DNA from: Thoreauomyces humboldtii
Lineage: Eukaryota; Chytridiomycota; Chytridiomycetes; Spizellomycetales; Powellomycetaceae
Direction of reading: 5' to 3'
DNA: 16,418 nucleotides
Assembly (NCBI GenBank): GCA_027596035.1
Contig: JADGJA010000508.1
Coordinates: 1-16,418 of the forward strand
Both the position numbers and the translations under genes were made by a program. Positions 1-7,048 of the stretch are shown in pieces; within the stretch, counting starts at the first letter, position 1, and each line of letters begins with the position of its first letter. Under the pieces are notes generated by a model. It was not told where the DNA came from. It saw only the letters and a program-made list of their open reading frames with translations, and ran no database searches.

Positions 1-39
1 CGGGTCGTCCCCGGTTCTCCGGTTCCTCCAAACCCCCCT

Positions 40-99
40 GGGCGTTTTATCTGCCGCCCCTTTGTTTTTGGGTTTTTATCCGCCACCCCGTTTCTTTGG
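40..99. repeat. Imperfect tandem repeat, two ~30-nt units
   Basis: Two adjacent units starting GGG at 40 and at 70 share the pattern TTTTATC-YGCC-RCCCC-KTTT-STTT with one 1-nt gap and a handful of substitutions. Function unknown; could be leader or intron sequence of the PARP gene. Confidence 0.4.
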
Positions 100-124
100 G
101 GCGGGGTTTCATTTTTAATTATTA

Positions 125-139
125 CCCCCCCCCCCCCCC
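125..139 (+). repeat. 15-C homopolymer
   Basis: Uninterrupted run of 15 C directly before ACGCAG (140-145). It can be read as an extreme polypyrimidine tract of a 3' splice site. Homopolymers of this length are also a common place for sequencing length error. Confidence 0.6.
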
Positions 140-145
140 ACGCAG

Positions 146-1462
146 CGCAACGACGCACGCGGATGTCTTGTATGCAAGAGAAAGGTCTTCCAAGATTCGA
201 ACGGGATTGCCACCGAGTTCTGCTCTGTCAGTTGCCGAAAGTACGTAATCACGCCGCGCGACTTGCGGGTTGGGCTCCGACGTTGACGGTTTCGATGATC
301 CTTAGGCAGAGCGTCAGCGACGGCCTGATTGATGGCTGCGAATGGTGTCATGACATGCCGAAAGGAGCTGACCTTGATGGAGGGCGATATGATTATTGCG
401 GCAAAGCCTGTATCGAAGCAGCAAACAAAGCAGGTGTGTGAACCATGTTTTTCGATAGACTCTTTCCAACGGAGTTGTTCATCATGCTATCGGTAATGCA
501 GGCCCGTGCTTGAAACTACTCGACCCGAAGAGCTCGGCTTACAAGAGCGTGGCCGATCAGGTGAGCCACCCATCCAGTATTCTTTCCACGCCGCTGTCGT
601 TTCCTCACGCTCATCAATTTCAATGGCAAGTTCGACTCCACCTGGCGTCACCCGATGAACATCAAGGCGAAGGGCAACATCTACGCCGTGTACAAGATTC
701 AGGTCCGGCCCGACATCATGAAGAGATACGACGCTTACCGGGAAAAGGTTGAAGCCAGCGGGAAGTTCTCCGGAAAAAAGAACGGTACGAAGGTCCTCAC
801 GCGAGGCAACGAGCAACGTCGTTTCCACGGTACATCTTTGCTCTGCAACCTCGGCATGCCGAACGGAACCGTCCAGTTCTGCAAAAACTCTGGGTGCTCG
901 ACGTGCTCCATCATCCAAAGCTCGTTTGACATGCGGTTCTATGGTGCTACCTCGAGGGTAAGTTCAAGTGCCGAGTGCTTCGGCACCTCCATTGGACATT
1001 CTTTACACGCTTTCCGACAGGGTACTTTGGGCAGAGGGATCTACACCTCGGCGACCTCCTCCAAGAGTCACGACTACACCAAGACCGCCAGACCTCCGTA
1101 CCGAGCCATGTTGCTCAACACAGTGGTGTGCGGAAAGATCAAACGGATGTCGAGTACAGCGACCCACCTCACGGACGCTCCTTCAGGTTTCGACGCTGTC
1201 GTAGGGGAACCGGATGGTTTGCGCTTCAATTACGACGAGTTGGGTAAGATGAGATGATTGCGAAAGCACGGGGATGTCGGAGGCACCTGCTCAGTAACGC
1301 ATTTTTGACAAAATACTTCATCGGAACTGCAGTTGTCTGTAAGAACGCTTACTGTTTCTTTTCATGCTTCGATGAGCGAGCTTCTGAACTCTCCATTCTC
1401 TGTAATTTCCAGACAGCATCGATGCTATTCGTCCCAAGTACCTCATCATATACAACCACTGA
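146..1462 (+). CDS. PARP-type ADP-ribosyltransferase with two N-terminal Cys ribbons (5' incomplete)
   Basis: Transfers ADP-ribose from NAD+ to a substrate; the target is unknown. My exon model is 146-240, 306-433, 502-560, 631-957, 1021-1243, 1333-1338, 1413-1462: 888 nt, exactly 296 codons with the TGA at 1460-1462. All introns are GT..AG and 63-89 nt. Exon 1 encodes a ribbon CLVC...FCSVSC. The next exon encodes a second one, CEWC...YCGKAC. A linker leads to DQF-STWRHP and VYKI, then the catalytic domain: RRFHGTS (NAD-binding His), a Cys-rich insert (FCKNSGCSTC), SFD, GRGIYTSATSSKS (Tyr), PSGFDAVVGEP, NYDE (catalytic Glu) and a DAIRPKYLIIY end. The H-Y-E triad is complete, so activity is predicted. 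The Met at 163 is not the start, because it is out of frame with the first ribbon. The start lies upstream of what can be seen. Family assignment is strong; the exact 5' end is not known. Confidence 0.85.
1333..1338 (+). other. Candidate 6-nt microexon of the PARP gene
   Basis: TTGTCT is bordered by CTGCAG upstream and GTAAGA downstream. Inserted between the exon ending at 1243 and the exon starting at 1413, it gives NYDE-L-VVY-S-I-DAIRPKY. Skipping it keeps the frame but replaces VVY with D, destroying the strand that follows the catalytic Glu. In human PARP1 the equivalent residues are YNEYIVY. Confidence 0.65.
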
Positions 1463-2210
1463 CCGCCTCGACAGGCGGGTCGCACCTTCGGCGGGCAAGG
1501 AAAGGCAGCGTACGGCAACACGTAGGGCTGAAAAAACGGGGGCAAACTTGCGAAAATCATATCATGGAAATGCTGGCCTGGTATCTTGACCCTCCACGGT
1601 GACTGTTGGACAGACTGTTCCTGAAGGTTGCGTCCTTGAAGGATCAGAGAATCCCAGGAGTTGCTGGGAGGGGCACTTGGAGTGATTGCTCTTTCGATCG
1701 TTCTCGTGCCCAGAGGCCCAAAGGTGCTCGAACCAAGAACGGCAGTGGATCATATTCCTGCTTGTGGCTGTGCATCTACTGACGAAAGCCTTTGGAGACA
1801 AGCCTTTGTGTGCCATCTTCTCGCCGCTGGCCGGCCGAACGTTTCCCACGGCAACACACGTTCCACGCATCATCCAGACCACGCAACTTCAACCTGAGCA
1901 AAGGAGAAGACCACGCAGGACCCGAGGCCCCAGTCGTAGGCAATCCTGGACGTGGGACAATGGAACGCGAGGATCAGCGAATATCACAGCGTTCAGCAAG
2001 TAATCTCGAGGGTTGCTCTCATCTGAGATGGTCTCTGCAGCACTTCCCCTCCCTCCCTTTCCCTCTCCGTCCCTCCCCGCTTCCATGCCTCCCTCTCCCT
2101 TCCCTCTCAACGTGCTACAGAGTCCATTCCGGTGAGAACTTCTTGAGGAAACCTTCTACTTGCGATCTTTAGCACATACCGTCTGGAGCCCCCATCCGCC
2201 GCCGTCTCAG
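1463..2210. other. No gene identified between PARP gene and first decayed gene
   Basis: Several short open frames overlap on the plus strand (for example 1661-1897, 1686-2003, 1792-2172), but none has a recognisable motif and their frames compete. A hydrophobic stretch IIFLLVAVHLL appears in one frame near 1760-1792. A splice-acceptor-like CCGTCTCAG at 2202-2210 closes the region and opens the next exon-like stretch. Confidence 0.4.
2040..2108 (+). repeat. Pyrimidine-rich (CT) tract
   Basis: About 70 nt almost purely C and T (CCCTCCCTCCCTTTCCCTC and similar), ending before CAACGTGCTACAG. It could be a long polypyrimidine tract of an intron or a promoter/leader element; such CT-rich leaders also precede the ATG at 4093. 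Confidence 0.5.
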
Positions 2211-2577
2211 GGCTCGCTTGTAATCCGTCTCCTGTGGCTGCCGTGTCAGGCGCTGCCGTATCAGGAACCGAAGCACGCCACGAGCAGGCGAGAAGAGCTC
2301 GCACTACCCATGTTCCCATCGTTATCGGGGACGCAACGCCTGCTCGTGGAAACCAAACCGTGGAAACGCCTGATTCGGCAACTAGAACCTTTACAACTGC
2401 AGAGATCGCATCGCTTGAGTCTGAGGCATCACAGCGTGTAAGCTCGTCACGGTCATGCTTGCTCGCAATTCACTTTCGCATTTTTAGACACGATCCGCAG
2501 CAAGTTTGTTCAGCGGAAAGGAAAGAAGGCAACCTATACTGTAGGGACCCCTCAGCAACCCGCACAGGCAGCTACTT

Positions 2578-2840
2578 GACGAATATGTGGTAGAGGTCAT
2601 AGGTAACTTCTATTCCTGTGCGCAACTTGTTCCCGACGCCAGGGCTCCGGCAAGTCCGGAGCGAAGGTACCTCCAGAACATCCTCGCAGCTCGAAATCAG
2701 GGCAAGGAACGGAAACAAGCAACACGAGGCAAGACCACGAATATGCGGTAGCCACCGTGGAAAACTTGTATGCTTGTGCGCAACGTGTGGTTCCGGATGC
2801 CTTGGCTCCGGCAAGTCCCTTCAGAACATCCTCGCCCAGG
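2578..2840 (+). repeat. Direct duplication of a ~158-nt coding unit
   Basis: Copy A starts at 2578, copy B at 2736. Shared anchors: GAATATG at 2581 and 2739, AACTT-TAT-CTGTGCGCAAC at 2605 and 2763 (offset 158), GGCTCCGGCAAGTCC at 2643 and 2804 (offset 161), CAGAACATCCTCGC at about 2674 and 2822 (offset 148). Both copies encode the pattern EYxVxxVxNxYxCAQ..VPDAxAPASP, so this is a protein repeat within decayed gene A. Confidence 0.75.
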
Positions 2841-2921
2841 GTCCTCATGCTCTGGGACGATAAGCTCGCCAAGACGAGCTACCATCTGCCCCATCACTTC
2901 CATCTTTACACACTTAACAAG

Positions 2922-2949
2922 GCCATCACTTACACGCCATCACTTACAC
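2922..2949. repeat. Perfect 14-nt tandem duplication
   Basis: GCCATCACTTACAC occurs at 2922-2935 and again at 2936-2949. Confidence 0.9.
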
Positions 2950-2975
2950 ACCTTCACGGCATGGGCTGCCCCCAA

Positions 2976-2995
2976 CCTACTGCAAGCCCAGTAGG
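2976..2995. repeat. Inverted repeat / hairpin
   Basis: CCTACTG (2976-2982) and CAGTAGG (2989-2995) are exact reverse complements separated by a 6-nt loop. A further CCTACTG follows near 3005. No function is evident; it lies in non-coding sequence just 5' of the exon that starts near 3032. Confidence 0.7.
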
Positions 2996-4092
2996 TCTGC
3001 GTGAACCTACTGCGCTGTGATTTAACGCAGAATCATTATTGCGAACGCGACGTTTAAGGCAGCGGACGCTGGGATCGCGAATGACAGCATTCATATCGAA
3101 ACGAGGAAGCGCCCTGCAAGTGACCCGAACCACGACTTGCGCACCCCTTGCAAGCGGCCGGACGCAGGTTCACCAGACAAAGGAGCCAGTTCGGCTGACG
3201 ATGAGGCAGATGTTGAAATTAGCCCGTCAGGCATTATGCCTGACAGCGTGCCGGAGTTAACACCTTGCGGAAAGCACCTTCGTCGTGCGCGGACTGAGAT
3301 CAAAGAGATGCGTGTAACATCCAAAGACGTTAGTTTTGATAGTGAAAGGTTCAGTATTTGCGCTTGGGAAACTGACTTGTAAAGTTTTAGTTGTACCACC
3401 AAGAAGCCAACGTATCAGAACTATTCAGAAAATACCAAGTGGCCGTCTCCGAAATCGCCCTCACAGGCATTCAGCTTAAGCCAACACAAGAAAAGAAGCA
3501 CGACATCCTGTACGTATCTGGTAAGCTTTTCGTCTTCCGAGGTCTTTTAAATTAACATTTTACAGTGCACTCCACAACATCATATATATATCTCGCCACA
3601 CGACTTGCCCCCATTCCTTCTTCAGTCGAAGGATCACAGGAAGAATACCATCACAAGGAAATGGTGGCAGCGCCTCAAGGACTTGCTTGCAACAGAAGGA
3701 GTTACAAGGAGATAACCGACAGCTTTCTACACGAAGGATCAAAGCCGTACACCGAAACAGGGGCGACTGGGCGGTTTCAAACAAGGAGTTGCGATGGTTG
3801 CTTCAGCGAGCGTCGGCTACATGTTGCGAAGCCTGCAAAGCAAATATGGAGTCCTCCGTTGACCATCTGCATGTACCACATGTCAGTGATGGCGGTTGCT
3901 CTCTTCTACTTCTGGTTCTACAAGGGAATGGTTGGCCGTCTGTTCGTGATGTCGCTCGTGATGTTCTGTTTCACCCCTCCTTTTCCCGCCCTACGATAAA
4001 GCTGCTGCGCGTGGCTCTGTCGGAAAGGCCAACCGCGTACATAAGAACGTCCACTCCCTTCGCTCCCCCTTCCCTCCCACCCACTCCCCATC

Positions 4093-5530
4093 ATGTCCTT
4101 CTCCATCTCCAAGCCGTCTACCCCTCCGCTCGCTCCGCAACCAGTTCTTCACACCTCGCACCATCACCGTTCCCGCCGGTTCGGATGCTCCTCCGGTTGA
4201 CGATCCGATGCAGAAGCTGGAAGCCGTGATCCTTGCCGAAGGACACAATCAAGGACGTCCTGATACGATACCTCCAGAGCTTCCCGTCCGGGCTCGTAGG
4301 ATACCTCCATCGCCGTGGAGAGTCGACTCTCCTACGATGTCGCACCCGAGGAGTTAACAGTGTGGACCGCCGAGCCTCTGTGAAGCAGCCGAATCTTCAG
4401 GGCGATGGAGGCAACTCATGGAGATGGTAGCGAGATGCACAAAGACAGCAAGGCAAAGTAGGAAGCAGCTAGGGCCACGATGCCTCGTAACGAGTGATCG
4501 CCTCATCCCGCTCGGTCCTGGCCGTGTGACGCTCGACGACTTTGCCCGCGCCAACCGATTCTCGTTGGAGCCTCGCATGCTTCCAAGCCGGGTCTGGAAC
4601 ACGGACCACATCTGGGAGGATGGGCTGCAATGGGTGGGTCCGCACCCTGGGGACGGCGGTCAGGTTTTCCACGAGGGCAGGCGCACCTCGGTCTACAGCG
4701 TCTGTCAAGCGCAGCTCCAGGCCAGAAGAACGCGTCTCCGTGCCGAGGATCAGAAGCGCAAGGCAAAGGAGACTAGGGAGAAGGATGGTAGGTCCCGTTT
4801 AACACCACCCGGCTCACATTCGCGCATGGCAGTAAACAAGCTGGAAACGTCAGATCGTGAAACAAGGCCAAGCCCACCATGGACCACGAATGATGGAGCG
4901 AAACTTCGGAAGATGCGTCTCGGTGGCTGGGGGGCTGGGCGCCTCTCAGAGAAATTTCTACTTCTGCCCGAAGGATGCTTTCCCCGAGGAGAGGATCGCC
5001 GCGTGTCTGCAACGTCAGGAGGAGCTGCGGGCAGAAGGCCGCGAGGAGTCGCAGTCGCCGAGGGCGGTCGCGGTTCCGCTCAACCGAGTGGGTGGCACTC
5101 CTCGCCCTTGGTGAGTTAACGTGAGTGTGTGCCATCACCGAGTGTGTCTGACAACCTTCCGCTGTGCAGAGGCGCAGGCAGGGGTGCCGATACTCCCCCC
5201 AGTCGACGGACGTGCCTCCCCAGAGGTTCCGTCGGAGAGGTCCAAGTATTGTATTTCTTGCACAGCGAATGCACCGATCAGGCGTGGTCGCTCAGTCGTC
5301 GGTGAAAACAGAAACGGGCCCCTCGTAGAAGCAACACGCACCTCTCCCACTCCCACTTCCCACCTCCCGTTCATGTTAAGGTCAAACCCAACTCACGCTC
5401 AAGGCCAATGCGGACCTTTTCGCAGCCAGGGTCTGTCAAGGATCTTTACACTAGACTTTACTGAACCGGTGGCGATGCAAATACCGACGAAGCCGCTCGT
5501 ACCCGCACTAGCTGGCTTTTGACCGCGACA
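4093..5530 (+). pseudogene. Decayed gene B carrying conserved block copy 1 (unknown family)
   Basis: A CT-rich leader precedes ATG at 4093 (MSFSISKPSTPPLA), after which the protein-like reading moves one frame (4136 onward: FFTPRTITVPAGSDAPP, MQKLEAVILAEG) and hits TAA at 4355-4357. The same frame reopens and runs to about 4787: RVTLDDFARANRFS, the conserved block at 4604-4672, then a hydrophilic tail rich in R/K/E/Q that ends at a GTAGGT donor (4788). Another open stretch, about 4940-5110, encodes NFYFCPKDAFPEERIAAC followed by QEELRAEGREESQ. It ends at a GTGAGT donor, and the 59-nt intron 5111-5169 ends GCTGTGCAG. The splice sites look functional but the frames do not join throughout. Paralogous to decayed gene C. 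Family not recognised. Confidence 0.45.
4604..4672 (+). other. Conserved coding block, copy 1
   Basis: Encodes DHIW-E-DGLQWVGPHPGDGGQVFH. Compared codon by codon with copy 2 (6830-6898), 23 codons show 10 synonymous and 2 amino-acid-changing differences. This is the pattern left by purifying selection after duplication, so the block belonged to a real protein domain. Confidence 0.8.
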
Positions 5531-5537
5531 TAAACAG

Positions 5538-6024
5538 CGTCCTCATCGTCGACGTCCAGATCCCTGAGGACTACGTCAGCTTCCGCGGCTGCGCGCACGG
5601 TACTTGTCAACGCTTCGATATGTCACGCCCAATCCGACAACAATGCCCTTGGCTATGAATGGTGTAAACTGAGGTGCAATCTTACCCGGCGTAATCGAAG
5701 GCTTCGAAAGTCTAGGAATCACAACCAGGCTACTCGAGCTGAAGAAGCACTTATCTCGCCTGTTTCACTCAACAGTTCTCTCGTCATCGAAGAACCCATC
5801 GTCGTTGACAGTGAGCAGGAGGGAGCAACTGGAGATGGTAAGTAGACTGCAGCGCATCACCTTCCTTCCTCTTGCGGTACTACCGATTGCGCACCCGTCT
5901 TGTCGCAGGCTGTGCGGGGAGTAGGGACGAAGGGGCCAAAGCGTCGGAGTGTCACGACCGGCCGGCAGGGTCGGGGGCGCGTACTGGTAGCTCCTCGGGA
6001 GACCCGCCCAGGGGCACTCTTTGA
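5538..6024 (+). CDS. Two-exon open gene piece, Ser/Thr-rich, Cys cluster and basic stretch (unknown)
   Basis: An acceptor-like AAACAG ends at 5537. The exon 5538-5837 is open and joins across a good 71-nt intron (5838-5908, GTAAGT..TCGCAG) to 5909-6024, ending at TGA 6022-6024. It begins S/T/A-rich, continues with CHAQSDNNALGYEWCKLRC, then a strongly basic run (TRRNRRLRKSRNHNQ), an acidic stretch (IEEPIVVDSEQEG) and a G/S-rich tail. The Cys cluster plus basic run might be a small DNA- or RNA-binding element, but this is a guess. There is no start Met in this frame, so it is probably the 3' end of gene B or a separate gene. A second frame (IVDVQIPEDYVSFRG) overlaps the first exon. Confidence 0.4.
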
Positions 6025-6303
6025 TTGTCGTCAAGCCTGTATGTTGGTCTATTGATCCTTTACGTAAATGATAGGCGTGTGGAACTGGTCCACCTTGGCC
6101 GCTTACGGCAACGCCCAGCTCCAGAACGGGAGAGGATCGCAACAGTCATTGTCGACCAGACATACCTTCAAGTAAGAACCGAGTGCCGTAAAGAACTTCG
6201 CATGGTCGGCGCGCCAGCTCGAACTGTAGAGGCCTTACCGGCATCCAAGGAACGAATCGTTTAGGTCAAGGACCTCCTCGCCTCACGAAGTCGCTTGGAA
6301 TAA

Positions 6304-7006
6304 GGGAACGCTGGTCCATGGATCACAGATCTACTTCCCATTCCTCTGGGACATAGAGGGGCTGGCAAGATGAACGCTTGGCGTCGATGGTTTGAATCCC
6401 TTCCGGAAAACGCAAACGCTTTTGCCATGGTGACCGAGTCAAAGAAGGCAGGATGGACGGAGCTCAGTGCAAAACGCAAGAGCGAGAAACACGGTCAAGA
6501 GAGTTCGGAGCTGTACACGGTCATATCGCAGGTGGGCAAAGCTAGGTGGGCTCTCGACAACAAGCGGAACAAGAAATGGGACGTTGTCCGGTGCAATCAA
6601 TGTCCCTGGGAAAACCTCACTCGGCTGAAACCGCAGTCCAACAAGGCCATTGCGGAAAACATCAGCACAAAACATGACCGAGCCGCCGTCATGCCACTGA
6701 TGGAGAGGATCCTCTACCTACACCAGTTCATCGGAACCGACAACATGGGAAGCGTTGAAGTGACGGAACTTGTGGACTTTGTCAGCATCTCTTTTCTTCT
6801 CCCTTACCAAACGGTTCTCCATTACGCCGGACCATATCTGGAAGGACGGTCTGCGTTGGGTCGGCCCACACCCTGGTGACGGTGGTCAGGTCTTCCATGA
6901 TGACAAGCACACCACGGTCTTCAAACGCGAGGCCTTCGAGCTATTGGGGTTAGCTAATCGAGCAAACTTCCTCAATAAGAATTTAGGAGGTCGAGCTTGC
7001 AGATAA
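6304..7006 (+). pseudogene. Decayed gene C carrying conserved block copy 2 (unknown family, Cys2-His element)
   Basis: Open from 6304 in one frame to TGA 6877-6879. The stretch MNAWRRWFESLPENANAF (from 6370) leads into WDVVRCNQCPW...ISTKH, a C-x2-C...H arrangement that could bind zinc, then MERILYLHQFIGTDN and EVTELVDF. The conserved block follows one frame over: SLTKRFSITP, then 6830-6898, then TTVFKREAFELLG, ending at TAA 7004-7006. No GT..AG pair explains the frame change near 6790-6820, so I read it as a frameshift. Compared with gene B it lacks about ten residues between RFS and DHIW and stops soon after the block. Family unknown. Confidence 0.45.
6830..6898 (+). other. Conserved coding block, copy 2
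   Basis: Encodes DHIW-K-DGLRWVGPHPGDGGQVFH; see copy 1 for the codon comparison. The similarity continues weakly upstream (V-T-x-L-x-DF ... RFS-x-x-P) and for about eight residues downstream (T-T/S-V-F/Y). Confidence 0.8.
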
Positions 7007-7048
7007 TATGAGGAAATCGCTTCGGTATTCGCCGAAACGTTAGTCCCA

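Larger units (their letters stand above)
1..145. other. Window edge: GC/T-rich leader, probable intron before the PARP exon
   Basis: No ATG occurs on the plus strand before position 163, and the frame of the first Cys ribbon of the PARP gene (codons beginning at 146, 149 and so on) is closed upstream by a stop at 116-118. This stretch is therefore most likely an intron or leader. It ends in a run of 15 C (125-139) followed by ACGCAG, which would serve as pyrimidine tract plus 3' splice site. A start codon must lie upstream of the window or in an exon I cannot see. Confidence 0.4.
2211..3999 (+). pseudogene. Decayed multi-exon gene A (unknown family; NLS-like region, C-terminal membrane segment)
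   Basis: Exon-like pieces in order: 2211-2435 (A/S/T-rich, AEIASLESEAS), an intron 2436-2487, 2488-2575 (KFVQRKGKKATYTVG), two copies of a Tyr/Cys unit (2578-2840), then a long open stretch from about 3032 to 3328 containing RKRPASDPNHDLRTPCKRP, which looks like a bipartite nuclear signal. A clean 62-nt intron (3329-3390, GTTAGT..ACTGAC..TTTTAG) joins it in phase to 3391-3513/3520 (VSELFRKYQVAVSEIALTG). Further 3' come RKWWQRLKDLLATEG, a TAA at 3713-3715, GGFKQGVAMVASASVGYML, a TGA at 3860-3862, and in another frame a hydrophobic helix near 3879-3980 (MAVALFYFWFYKG) ending at TAA 3997-3999. The stop and frame switches mean it cannot make one protein as given. I do not recognise the family. 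Confidence 0.45.

Noticed and set aside
163..441. Met-started open frame over the first PARP exons
   Set aside because: Its first third is out of frame with the CLVC...FCSVSC ribbon, and the intron 241-305 explains the change; the Met at 163 is not the gene start.
487..918. 143-codon minus-strand open frame
   Set aside because: Exact antisense shadow of the PARP catalytic exon; no motif of its own.
4300..4380. Crinkler-like header (VAPEELTVWTAEPL) suggesting an effector gene
   Set aside because: The piece is only about 27 codons between stops and lacks the rest of a Crinkler N-terminus.
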